Origin: Seiridium cupressi
Lineage: Eukaryota; Ascomycota; Sordariomycetes; Amphisphaeriales; Sporocadaceae
Length of the DNA stretch: 64,000 nt
Reading direction: 5' to 3'
NCBI GenBank assembly: GCA_036674765.1
Contig: JARVKI010000023.1
Coordinates: 310,001 to 374,000 of the forward strand
Positions 21,365 through 32,116 of the stretch are shown here, one piece after another (positions within the stretch are counted from its first letter, which is position 1; every line of letters begins with the position of its first letter). Both the position numbers and the translations under genes were made by a program. The notes under the pieces were generated by a model. That model had not been told where the DNA came from. It did no database searches and was given only the letters and a program-made list of their open reading frames with translations.

Positions 21365-22483
21365 ATGCCTGCCGAGCTTCACGGCATCAAGGCCAATGAT
21401 GTCCACGCCAAGATCCAATTGTTAATCGATGGCTTGGTCAACATCAAGGATAACTCGGGAGAGTTTCTGATGACTCTGGCCGACGGCCGAGTCATCGATA
21501 CGAAGGGATGGAACGACTGGGAGTGGACCCATGGAATCGGTCTCAATGGTCTCTGGGCGTATTATAATTTGACCGGTGATGAAAAGTACCTGAAAATTAT
21601 CGAGGATTGGTTCGCCAATCGCTTCGCGGCTGGTGGTACCACGAAGAATATCAACACCATGGCCGTGTTCCTGACTTTAGCATATGTCTACGAGAAGACT
21701 GGAAACCAAACCTATCTGCCTTGGCTAGACAGCTGGGCCGAGTGGGCAATGCACGATCTCGAGAGGACAAAGTATGGTGGCATGCAGCACATCACATATC
21801 TGGAAGTGAACGACCAGCAATTATGGGACGACACCCTGATGATGACGGTAGTGCCCCTGGCCAAGATCGGGAAACTACTCAATAGACCCCATTATATCGA
21901 GGAAGCAAAACGGCAATTTTTGTTGCACATCAAGTATTTGTTCGACAACAAAACTGGTCTATTCTTCCATGGATGGACATTCCACGAGGGCGGACACAAC
22001 TTCGCGAATGCCCGGTGGGCAAGAGGTAACTCGTGGATCACAATCGTGATACCGGAATTCCTGGAATTGCTGAACCTGGATCCCAACGATGCGTTCCACC
22101 GAACTTTGGTCGACACTTTAGATGCACAGGTCGAAGCTCTGGTGCCTCTGCAAGTAGAATCGGGTCTGTGGCGTACAGTCTTGGACAAGCCCGAGAGTGA
22201 AGGATCCTACCAAGAAGCCAGCGCAGCAGCAGGCTTTGCTTTTGGTATCTTGAAGGGTCAAAGGAAACGGTATCTCGGAAAACAGTATGAGGAGGTGGCA
22301 ATCAAGGCTATCAAGGCTGTCATTGAGAATATTGACAAGGATGGCGAGCTTCTACAAACGAGCTTTGGTACTGGTATGGGCCATGATTTGCAGCATTACT
22401 ACAACATCCCAATCACCAGTATGCCATACGGCCAAGCCATGGCTATAATCGCCCTGGTGGAATTCTTGAGAGTATTCTACTAG
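21365..22483 (+). CDS. GH105 unsaturated rhamnogalacturonyl hydrolase
   Basis: A single-exon protein of 372 residues, the usual length for the family, with no signal peptide, so it is likely intracellular. GH105 enzymes hydrate the double bond of delta-4,5-unsaturated galacturonosyl ends left by rhamnogalacturonan lyases. The (alpha/alpha)6 barrel is visible as repeated helices. Motifs include WNDWEWTHGIGLNGLW near residue 55, INTMAVFLTLAYVYEKTG, QQLWDDTLMM with Asp155/Asp156 near the expected catalytic Asp, FFHGWTFHEGGHNFANARWARGNSW, and GSYQEASAAAGFAFGI. The start context is CAAAGATGCC. The neighbouring carrier in divergent orientation supports a scheme in which unsaturated disaccharides are imported and then cleaved in the cytosol. 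Confidence 0.95.
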   Translation: MPAELHGIKANDVHAKIQLLIDGLVNIKDNSGEFLMTLADGRVIDTKGWNDWEWTHGIGLNGLWAYYNLTGDEKYLKIIEDWFANRFAAGGTTKNINTMAVFLTLAYVYEKTGNQTYLPWLDSWAEWAMHDLERTKYGGMQHITYLEVNDQQLWDDTLMMTVVPLAKIGKLLNRPHYIEEAKRQFLLHIKYLFDNKTGLFFHGWTFHEGGHNFANARWARGNSWITIVIPEFLELLNLDPNDAFHRTLVDTLDAQVEALVPLQVESGLWRTVLDKPESEGSYQEASAAAGFAFGILKGQRKRYLGKQYEEVAIKAIKAVIENIDKDGELLQTSFGTGMGHDLQHYYNIPITSMPYGQAMAIIALVEFLRVFY

Positions 22484-22892
22484 ATCGACACAGACAAGAG
22501 TCCTAGCGTCAAATAGGAGTTAGCTTAACTTTTGCTGGTACATTAATACAAGGTCTATGAAAGACAAGCACCGTTCTCACTGCCTCTCTCTCTTGCTAGT
22601 CTACGTATTGGAACAACAGCTGACTTTTCATATTATTACACTGAACTTAACAAGACACTCTAGTCTTTCTTTGGCTACCACAGATACACCGGGTCAGATC
22701 ATTGAACAGGCGAGCTTCTGTGTCTACTTGAGTCCGCCAGCACCCAAATGAGGGGCGGACTTTACCATGCAGTGGGGTCAACACAAAATTTTACCAGACC
22801 CCTCTTCTTCGCTCAATCCAACCGCTATAGCGGCGCATACGCAGGCTTTCCAGCACAATCCCATCTGGGTTGGTGAATCACACCAATTCAAC
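22484..22892. other. intergenic / 3' flank of GH105
   Basis: 409 bp holding the GH105 3' end and tRNA upstream flank. No coding or repeat signal was seen. Confidence 0.5.
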
Positions 22893-22966
22893 GGCCGGTT
22901 GGTGTAGTTGGTTATCACGTCAGTCTAACACACTGAAGGTCGCCGGATCGAGCCCGGCACTGGTCA
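22893..22966 (+). tRNA. tRNA-Val (anticodon AAC), intronless
   Basis: 74 nt fold by eye into a complete cloverleaf. The acceptor GGCCGGT pairs with ACTGGTC (two G-U pairs), and the D arm is GTGT-AGTTGGTTA-TCAC. The anticodon stem TCAGT/ACTGA closes loop CTAACAC with anticodon AAC. The variable loop is AGGTC and the T arm is GCCGG-ATCGAGC-CCGGC. The discriminator is A. The internal promoter A box (TGGTGTAGTTGG) and B box (GATCGAGCC) match consensus. No CCA is encoded, as expected for a eukaryote. Confidence 0.97.
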
Positions 22967-22974
22967 TGTGCATC

Positions 22975-22987
22975 TTTTTGTCTTTTT
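22975..22987 (+). terminator. RNA polymerase III terminator of the tRNA
   Basis: Two T5 runs (22975-22979 and 22983-22987) start 9 nt after the tRNA end. Runs of four or more T on the coding strand stop pol III. Confidence 0.7.
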
Positions 22988-24818
22988 GGAACTAGAATTG
23001 TGATATATTCCACTCGTACGCACCTGAACATTCATCAAGTGTATGAGTGTTTTGGTCTTTTCTTTTTTCCTATTCTAGAATTATCATATAACTGTAAAGC
23101 TGGGGTCAATGCCAGGTAAAAGCATGTGTCTAGTTTGTCCAGTTTGCTGCCGCTGGGAAGCTATACATTGGCGCTGGTATGCATTGCTGTGTACATGTAC
23201 TCTTCCTGGGCAATATGGAAACTAGTGTCATGTACCTGATCTCGTGTAAAAGCAATTAGTACGTTGAACTTATACAAAGACCCAAAAGTAGGTTATGTTT
23301 CGCCATAAAGACTGTCGAATAAGCGATACTTGAATACATAAAGACATCCCGTGTGTAAGGTCGATTCATTCTCGATGTGAAGGGTCACTACACTATGCAA
23401 TATCTCAAGCCCGCGCAAATCATAGCGTCGTTTCCACCCCGAAGACTTGCATTGTGTCACTTCTGCGCCTTTACACACTATGTATGTACAACCAACTTTT
23501 GTATTGCGCCAAGAGATGGGGCTTAATTGGGCCTGATATAGAGCTCTGTACGGCCCTGGCGAGAGGCTAAACCTTGTCTTAGGCTGATGTAGGTATTGTT
23601 AGAATCCCCGCGCCTAGAAGTGAAGGTTTCCTTGGACGGAAATCATTGATAGAGGTCGACCACACACTTTGCAGATCCTGCATTGATACTCGCTTATCTC
23701 TCGAGCCGCATGGCCGGGTCCGGAGCGCCCAAGCTGCAATCTACATCTCCTAGGGGTGAAGCTCATGGATGCCAATTGTAATCATAATTATAAAACCCTT
23801 TGGGCGCGCAATGTAGGGATTCGACAACAATGGGCCAAGGCGGAACGCGCCGATGGCTGAGGTAGAGGTGTTGGGGGTTCGGCTCTGGGCAGTTTAGTAG
23901 TCATCAGCCCTCCCCCCCGCGAGTCCTAAAAACTCACTACCGTGGTTGGTGACGCCGCTGACAGGGCTGTAATCTTTGATGCATGCATGCTTATCATTGA
24001 CATTGCCGGCGCATCGTCCCATGATTGGCCGATCCCGACTGATAGCTTCCATCGCTGACGAGAATCAATCATGAAACGAAGATCACTGCGGTGCGAACAG
24101 CAGCCGCATATTCTTTATCGTGCTCTGACAGCATTGGAGCATGTAAGAGTCTGTCAGCAAGGTTCTCGTTACTTAGCACCTCGCTTCAACCACCTGGAGA
24201 CGCACGCTATCGGACCCAGTCTGGTTTGAATCTTGCCAGCTTCATCAAGGTCTGTGACATTGGTTCGACTCAATTGCAATTCTCATCAGTCGTATGCAGC
24301 TTTGAACCCTTTCAACTGTCAGACAAGGTCCCAACCATGGTAGGCCACGAGGTAACACCTGCACAGGCTGCAGGCAGTGTGCGGCAAGCCAATCTACGTA
24401 CCATCAATGCGCCTTTCGACTGGCCATCTCATTCTACTTGCTCGAGGCGATCCACCAGATATGCTAACTAACTAGCCAATCCCGCTGTATATACCGAGCC
24501 TGGTAAGTGGGGGCTGGGCCATCCCGCATGCTGAGGGCCGACCTTGAGAAGTGAAAGCCGGGGTCAGTGGAGAGTTATGGGCTCTATTCGACCAATAGAC
24601 ATTGTAGGCGACGGCTGTGTAACTCTGGTCGACATCGGAGCTTTACTACGGTTTGTTGAGATCTACATGCGACCAGTCTTAGGGCACGGCTCGCACTTAT
24701 ATATGAGGCTTATCTGCTTGGATGGCGCATTGACTTCTGATCTCTCCTTCGTTGTTAATCACCTGCTTTACTACACTTGCATAGCTCCGGAAGCTGGGAA
24801 CACCACCACAACGATACG
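22988..24818. other. intergenic upstream of the urea transporter
   Basis: 1.8 kb without a supported gene. Several GATA-factor-type hexamers (HGATAR, either strand) lie between about 23990 and 24715, for example TTATCA near 23990, TGATAG near 24040 and TTATCT at 24710. They are candidate nitrogen-regulator sites for DUR3, but the motif is common by chance. Confidence 0.4.
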
Positions 24819-27036
24819 ATGGTTAACCCACCTCTCGAGTCCGGTGTGGGCTACGGGATCGTCCTCGGCCTGGGCTTTGCCTTTGCCTTGGGAATGGTAA
24901 GTTATGCAACACAATAAACCACGCCTCTGCAGACCACGCCACGATGCTTCGAATGCCTCGCCCGATTTCTAACAGCAGTGCAGATCCTCGTGACCTTCAT
25001 CTTAAGGCGTTACAACTCCGAACTTGTGACGTCTGAAATGTTCAACACCGCAGGGCGGACCGTGAAGAGTGGGCTGGTCGGTTCTGCTGTTGTTTCATCT
25101 TGGACGTGGGCAGCGACCCTCTTACAAAGCACTGGCGTGTGTTACCGATATGGAGTTTCCGGCCCGTTCTGGTACGCCTCTGGTGCCACTGTCCAGATTC
25201 TTCTCTTCGCAACCCTCGCCATTGAGTTGAAGAGACGCGCTCCGAATGCGCACACCTATCTCGAAGTAGTGAAAGCACGATACGGAACCTGGGTTCATGC
25301 TGTCTTCACGGTTTTTGCTTTGGCTACCAACATTTTGGTCAGCTTGATGCTGATTGTTGGAGGTTCAGCCACGGTATCCGCCCTCACTGGAATGAACCAG
25401 ATTGCTGCGATCTTCCTCTTACCTGTCGGTGTCGTGGCTTACACCCTGGTTGGCGGTCTCAAGGCCACTATTCTCACAGACTGGATTCACACGTTCATTC
25501 TGTTGATCATTATCATCATATTCTCACTCACCGCTTATGCAAGTTCGGATCAGTTGGGCTCTCCTTCCGCGGTCTATGACCTCCTTGTACAGGCTGCTTT
25601 GGATCATCCTGTTGACGGCAACGCTGAAGGAAGCTACTTGACCATGCGGTCTCAGGAAGGTGTTATTTTCTTCGTTATTAACATCGTTGGCAACTTTGGC
25701 ACCGTCTTCTTGGATAACGGTTACTACAACAAGGCTATTGCTGCTTCGCCGATTCATGCTCTTCCGGGCTACATCATCGGTGGACTCAGCTGGTTCGCCA
25801 TTCCTTGGTTGACTGCAACGACCATGGGTCTCTCGGCTTTGGCTCTAGAGAGCTCCCCGTCATTCCCAACGTACCCTGATCGCATGTCGGACACTGATGT
25901 GTCGGCTGGACTCGTGCTCCCATATGCCGCGGTTGCTCTTCTCGGTCGCGGCGGTGCTATTGCCACCCTGCTTATCGTATTTATGGCTGTCACATCCGCA
26001 ACATCGTCTGAGCTGATTGCCGTCTCTTCGATCTGCACTTACGATCTGTATAGGACGTACTTCAAGCCCGATGCAAGCGGCAACAGACTGATCTGGATGT
26101 CCCACTGTATTGTTATCGCCTATGCTCTTTTCATTTCAGCCTTCTCCGTTGGGCTTTTCTATGCCGGCGTTTCCATGGGCTACCTCTACCTGATGATGGG
26201 TGTCGTCATCGGGTCAGCTGTGCTACCGGCCACCTTGACTCTTGTATGGAATGGGCAGAACAAGTGGGCTGCAGGCTTGTCACCGATTCTTGGGCTTGCC
26301 TTCGCATTGATCGCATGGCTTGTCACGGCGCGCAAGGAATGCAACGCGCTTGATGTCACTTGCACTGGCTCGAACAACCCAATGCTTGCTGGCAATGGTA
26401 CGTACATCTTGTGGAAGGACCACGATTCATCTGCTAACCGATCCAATAGTTGTTGCACTCCTCTCCCCGGCCGTAATTATCCCCATCTTGTCATTTGCTT
26501 TAGGATTACAACATTACGATTGGGTCTCAATGATGCAGATCCGCAGGGGTGATGACCACGACCTTGCCTCGCAAGCCGGCGTCGACCTTGAGAATGTCGT
26601 TGGAGGGCATACCGAAACAAATGCCGAATTCCAAGCCGAGCAAACCAAGCTCTCGCGCGCGAGCAGGATCTCAAAATGGACTACAGTCATCATGACCTTG
26701 GCGTTCCTTGTGTTGTGGCCCTTCCCAATGTATGGATCCTCGTACATCTTCTCCAAGCCCTTCTTCACTGGCTGGGTCACTGTCGGCATCATTTGGATCT
26801 TTTGCTCTCTCGGCGCGGTCGGCATTTTCCCTGTCTTCGAGGGCAGACGTACACTTGTACGCACAGCCAAGGCTATCTTCTTGGATATTACAGGCAAGAA
26901 GTCCGCGAAGACTATCCGAGCCGAGCAAACGGAGGAGATCGAAAGCGAGATCCGTGCCGAAAAGAACAATGCCACCAAAGGTAGTGACACGCCTCCTAGT
27001 AAGGAAGTGCCATCAGATTCTGCGGTCACCCAGTAA
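24819..27036 (+). CDS. dur3: urea active transporter, DUR3 type (sodium:solute symporter superfamily)
   Basis: Join 24819-24896, 24984-26397 and 26450-27036, giving 692 residues, the usual DUR3 length. Introns are 87 and 52 nt; the second has a GCTAAC branch site and splits a Val codon. Exon 1 encodes MVNPPLESGVGYGIVLGLG, the short N-terminus before the first helix. Family motifs include NTAGRTVKSGLVGSAVVSSW, GVSGPFWYASGATVQILLF, VGGLKATILTDWIHTFILL, NIVGNFGTVFLDNGYYNKAI, and MAVTSATSSELIAVSSI. About 15 membrane segments are expected, with a cytosolic charged C-terminus. Known DUR3 proteins import urea with protons under nitrogen limitation and can carry polyamines. The assignment is strong by motif order and length. 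Confidence 0.95.
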
Positions 27037-27531
27037 AAAGTGGGCCTTGGCTTTGGCTGAATTACATGGCAGAGATGGTCATTTGATTTTCCATGATACC
27101 CTGAGTTTATCGGTGGATGAAAATCTAACTGTGTGCATGTATAGGTAGGCATGAATATATACGAACACGCAATTGAAAGTGGGTTAACGTTTGTGTTGTT
27201 TGTTGCAAAATACCTACGTTAGTGTGAGATATGTGGCTGGGATTCGTGACCCTTGCCAATGCACCGCCCAGCTGCGCTTCGACATGCCTGCCCTTGTTTT
27301 GATGGGATTTAGGCATGGCTTTTGCTCAAACCTTGTGGTCAATGCTGTCTTACAATGCACAGGTTAACACGCATATGCCGGTTATCCGAACAAGCGTAAG
27401 GCTGGATGGAGACCATGTGGACCTTCAGCTGCTTCTTGTCTCAGAATCTGACAACGTCAGTCCTTCCGACCCTATTTTTTTCGGGATTGTTCTTTCGCCA
27501 AGCTTGGCACGCTATACTTCTTTGCTCAGCA
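27037..27531. other. intergenic between urea transporter and TMEM16 gene
   Basis: 495 bp holding the 3' end of the transporter transcript and the promoter of the next gene. In-frame sequence upstream of 27532 has no family similarity, so it was not added to the next gene. Confidence 0.5.
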
Positions 27532-29936
27532 ATGGAAGGGCATTTCAACTTCTCAGTATCCCGGGCCGATACCTTCCCCCAACACATCCCCCGAACGGGC
27601 GATCAAATCGGTCTCACATACAACGACAAATACGTCGTGCATTACGATTTCACTGACTTGGGTATGAGCTCCACCCTAGCTAATCCATAAGATATAATGT
27701 TGACTTTATTTTATTTAGATAATGAAGCCGCCGCTGAGGAACTGGCTTGTCTATGTTCTGACATAGAGCACGCCGGTTTGCAGTCTGAAGTCCGGACAGG
27801 TGAAGGCAAATCTCTCCTCATTTTCGTTAGGGCTTCACAAGAACTTCTGAGCTCGGAAATACATAAATCTAGGTAAGATGCCTTTTTTTGCTCATCTCTC
27901 TTTACCCATGGGGACTTAATATTAGGATTAGGGTAAAGGATTGGCTATATGGTATTACCAAAACTCAACCACAAGTGGACAAAAAGAGCAAGAGTCAGTC
28001 GGTCAACAATGCCTTCGAATCTGAGAGCATCTTGTGCGTCTACCGTCTCTTGAATTGGTCCAAAGAGAACGGAGGCGCAGGAATCACTCCAGGTTTTGGC
28101 AAGTGGGAGAATGTCAAATCCATATTTCCAATCCACAACGAGATCGACAACCGCAAACTGCTGAAGCACCTGAGCAAGAGATTATTTCTGACAAAAGATG
28201 ACCTGGACCAAATTCGGGATCTGTTTGGCTCACAGGCAAGTTTGCACGGTCTGTTCGGCAGGGAAGCTATTGCTGATACTCAATAGGTTGCCTTCTACTT
28301 CGCTTATATGCAGACATATCTCCTGTTCCTGGCCTTTCCAGCTGCCACCGGAGTTCTCGCCTGGGCCTTCCTTCCGAAATACTCACTCATATACGCCATT
28401 CTCACCCTCCTTGGCTGCACTATCTTCTTGGAGTACTGGAAGATTTTACAAGCTGACCTGAGCATCCGGTGGAGCGTGAGAGGCGTTGCTGCACTCAAGA
28501 CAAACCGTCCCAATTTTCACTACGACAAGGTCATCATAGACGAGTCAGGGAGGCGTAAACATTACTATCCGAAGTGGAAGTCGTTTGCTCGGCAGTCCTT
28601 GCAGATTCCTTTCTTCGCCTTTTGCCTACTTGCTCTGGGTATAATCATCACGCTAGTTTTTGCTCTCGAAGTGCTAGTATCCGAGGTCTACGATGGACCG
28701 TATCAAGGATATCTAGTAAGCTCGAACCGCTATTTGGGCAACTTTTGGCAGTATACTAATACGATATAGGAGTACGCCCCGACGCTTATTCTTGCTGCAG
28801 GACTGCCTTACATGAATTCTTTCCTCGAAGACGTGGCCACCCGTTTGGCCGAGTTCGAAAATCATCGGACAAAGGATAACTTCGGCATGTCTCTGACTCA
28901 AAAACTCTTCGTCCTGAGCTTTGTTGTCAACTACCTTCCCATTCTACTCACGGCATTCGTCTATATCCCGTTGGGCAACCGAATCGTGCCTTGGCTTGGT
29001 GCCAACCTCCCCGGCACTTTGGGCAACAGTCTCGACGACCATTTCTTTGACGGAGATCCTGACCGTCTGCGCAATGAAGTCATAGCACTCACCCTGACTG
29101 GCCAGCTATCAGATATGTTCGAGGAAATGGTCGTGCCGTATGTCATGCATAGGTTGAAATCATGGTGGCACGCCTACAGAGCATCACGGTCTCACTTTTC
29201 TAACACCAAGGTTGATGACCCCTCGGAAAAGGCGTTTCTCCTCACTGTCCGCCGTCAGGCTAGCCTCCCTCCATATAATGTCCAGGACGATATCTCCGAG
29301 ATGGTGATTCAATTCGGGTACCTCGCGCTTTTCTCTCCGGTTTGGCCTTTGGTGTCCGTGGGGTTCCTCATCAACAACTGGATTGAGTTGCGGTCCGATT
29401 TCCTCAAGATCTGCATTGAGCATCAACGCCCGCATCCAGTCAGGACCGATGGCATTGGCCCATGGATACACTCCCTCGATGCGCTCACATGGATGGGCAG
29501 TGTGTGCACCGCGGCCGTGGTGCACATGTTCGGCACGGAAACCGGCTCAGGTAACATCGTACTTGGCAAAGCGCTGGGTGGCGTGGGATGGTGGAGCCTT
29601 CCTATCACCATCTTTGTCAGTGAACATATATTCCTTGTCTTGCGAGCCTTGGTACGCACGGTTCTGCAGAGAGTAGGTTCCGAAGAGGTCAGGAAGGAAC
29701 GCAACGAGCGCTATGCGAGGAGGAGCAAATACATGGATGAGCTGGAGGCTGCAAACCGCGCGACGGAGATGCTTGACGTGGGAGCTGTGCAGCGCCGCAA
29801 GTCAGTGCGTATGGCCGATGCGGATATCTTCTGGACTAAACAGGTTGAAAAGGGTTCAAGTACAGAAGCTGGTATTGAACTTATCAAGGCTCTCGGGCAG
29901 TCGAAAAAGGTAGGATCTGGGGTAAAGCAAGAATAA
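27532..29936 (+). CDS. anoctamin/TMEM16 (Ist2-like) membrane protein, probable lipid scramblase or ER-PM tether
   Basis: Join 27532-27661, 27719-27872, 27926-28235, 28287-28715 and 28770-29936, giving 729 residues. This is close to the length I recall for the Aspergillus fumigatus TMEM16 scramblase (about 735). Introns are 57, 53, 51 and 54 nt. The third (28236-28286) starts with GC (CAG|GCAAGT) and its removal gives FGSQVAFYFAYMQTYLLFL, the expected start of the first helix. Family features are the long cytosolic N-domain, YYPKWKSFARQSLQIPFFAF, NSFLEDVATRLAEFENHRT, MSLTQKLFVLSFVVNY, MVIQFGYLALFSPVWPLVSVGFLINNWIELRSD and SEHIFLVLRALVR. Known fungal members are calcium-activated phospholipid scramblases or, in yeast Ist2, ER-plasma-membrane tethers. 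Which applies here is not decided by sequence. Confidence 0.93.
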
Positions 29937-31078
29937 TTCGAGATCCTATTCTGCTTTCAGAAATTATAGACGGCTGTGCATGTCGTCGGATCCAGAACTT
30001 CAAAAATATTTTCCATTCATCACGAATGGATCGCCGAGTTATAACCCAGTAATTTCGACCTATTGGGCAGGCAAAGAAGATCAGTTTCTCCAGTTTTCAT
30101 CTAGTGGCAAGGGACAGCTGACCAGGTTTATTTATTTTTAAGCAACATGCCATACTACTCTGAACAGCATCTGAGGTGTTCAATGTGACCATTGCATACA
30201 TGTACTGCTCATGTAAATTAGAAAGTCGATCACGTTATTTGCGAAACTGGTTTCTCTTCACAGTTCCTGTATACAAACTGACCCTAAGCAAGCCGCGGCA
30301 TCCCTAAACTCAAACTCGTATGTACAAAAGCAAACCCTTTTCCTCGATTGCTGTTTGATTCATAGCTGTGGATGTCTCACACCACTCCACTATCCTCATC
30401 TGGATCTGGGGCAGAACCTGGGCTTGGGACGAATGAACAAGTACCTATCTTAGGTAGCAACGAAAGAATATTTGCCTTCACTAAGAGTGACAAAGGACTG
30501 TGGCAGTGGGAGACTGGCACCCGACACTGTGTTTTGTCGCAGAGGATACATTTGGAATAAGCCAATTTATGTTGTTCAGCACGAGAACACGAACCACAAT
30601 CCAGTACGGTCGTCTTCGCATCTATCGGTGTTCTAGGCGATGCGTCGCGCTTGGTCGGTCGTGGAGGCAGCAGCCAAGAGCTCGCAGCGTTGATTGGGAA
30701 ATAGAATATAACAATATGGCACACAGAGCAAAGACCTCTCAACCATAATTCTAAATAGGACCTTGAGCTATCAGCCAATGCTTTAAGATCGTGTTTCTCT
30801 ACATATATGCCCGGGTTATGTCCATAACCCGTCACAAATTGTACGGATCCGGAGTTCGAACGACCCTAACAAGAAGGGCACGTGCGTGCCCGTTGAGTTC
30901 CTCGCATAATCCACTAAATTCCTTTCACTACAGTGGACACCCACTAAAAAGCTACTGCCGCGTTCTGACGTCGCGTTCCAGCTCCCAAGTTCTGGAGCTC
31001 CATTCCAGAGCTTGAGCTTCTCGGAGTTTCGCTTGGCAGCCTGCTTCACCTCAGCAAGAAACCATCCCAAACGCCACG
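29937..31078. other. intergenic, with a perfect palindrome
   Basis: 1.1 kb. The only structure noted is the inverted repeat at 30812-30831. A minus-strand open frame (about 30377-30835) starts with GTG, has no motif and no codon-level support. Confidence 0.5.
30812..30831. promoter_or_regulatory. 20-bp perfect inverted repeat, possible CGG-N14-CCG site
   Basis: The arms CGGGTTATG and CATAACCCG are perfect complements separated by 2 bp. The ends make CGG-N14-CCG, a form bound by Zn(II)2Cys6 dimers. It sits 248 bp upstream of the ATG at 31079. Its role is speculative. Confidence 0.3.
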
Positions 31079-32116
31079 ATGGATTCTCGATCGCCTTCGC
31101 GTGAGCGTTATGCTCGCTCAGTCACCCCGCGCTCACAATACAGCCGGTCACCGTCGCCAGCGCGCCGTCGTCGCTCGCCCAGCAGATCGGTCACCCCTCC
31201 AAGTCGTCGCAATGGCAGGTACCGCAGCGGCAGCAGAAGTAGGAGTCGCAGCTGGAGTCGCGATCGCGAAAGTCGTGGCAGGAGTGAGAGCCCCCTCAGA
31301 GGTAGCACCAAGGTTCGTACAAAGGTCACATCCATGATGCCAGCGGCAGGAAGCTTGCTAACAACCGTGGTTGTAGATTGTCGTAGAGAAGTTGACCAAG
31401 AATATCAACGAGGATCACCTACGAGAGATATTCGGCCAGTATGGAAGCATCAGAGATCTAGACCTGCCCATGAACCGCCAGTGTAGGTCGTCTTGCTACT
31501 CTTCGCTGGTAAGGTATACTGATTGCGATGGAATCTAGTCAACACAAACCGTGGTACTGCCTACATCCTCTACGTCCATGAAGCCGATGCCGAAGCAGCT
31601 ATTGCCCACATGCACGAGGCTCAGCTTGATGGAGCTGTCATCAACGTCTCTATCGTCTTGCCCCGACGCAAGTTCTCTCAATCGCCACCTACGGCCAGCC
31701 GAGGAGCGAACATAGATCCCCGTGTGCCTGCTCCTGGTCCCCGTGGTGGGTTTGCTGGAGGTCCTCGAGGACCAAGAGGAGGTGGCTTTGGCGGGCCGTC
31801 ATTTGGAGGTGGTCCCGGAGGCGGGCGACCTCGTTCTCCGGCCCGATTTGGCGGAGGCCGTCAAGGACGAGGCCGTGATCGCGAAGCTAATAACTACCGT
31901 CCCGGCACGCGCTCGCCCTCCTACTCCAGGTCTAGATCTCCGCCACCCCGCCGAGGACGCTCTCCTTCGTATGACTCGAGATCAAGATCCCCCGCACCCA
32001 GAAGACGAGGAGGCGGACGGAGGGACAGCTTTGACGATCGTGATACCCGGAGACGTAGTCCCAGCTACGACGATTATCGCAGTCGCTCGAGAAGCCGAGG
32101 CCGCGACTTTCGTTGA
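31079..32116 (+). CDS. RNPS1-like SR/RRM RNA-binding protein
   Basis: Join 31079-31312, 31377-31482 and 31539-32116, giving 305 residues. Introns are 64 and 56 nt; the second has a TACTGAT branch site. Residues 1-75 are Arg/Ser repeats (GSRSRSRSWSRDRES). Residues about 79-155 form one RRM: IVVEKLTKNINEDHLREIFG, YGSIRDLDLPMNRQ, NTNRGTAYILYVHEADAEAA and HEAQLDGAVINVSIV. This order and the 'DLP' start of strand 2 match RNPS1, a component of the exon-junction/ASAP complex that acts in splicing and mRNA quality control. The C-terminus is an RGG/Gly-Pro-rich stretch and then more RS repeats ending GRDFR. Nuclear location is expected. The orthology is likely; other single-RRM SR proteins are the alternative. 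Confidence 0.9.

Noticed and set aside
24091..24471. Plus-strand frame of 126 codons upstream of the urea transporter
   Set aside because: No similarity, no good start context, and it fills what should be promoter sequence.
30377..30835. Minus-strand frame of about 150 codons
   Set aside because: Starts with GTG, has no domain and crosses the palindrome; no splice or context support.
30850..30864. tRNA B-box-like GGAGTTCGAACGACC
   Set aside because: Last required C of the box is absent and no A box or cloverleaf can be formed around it.
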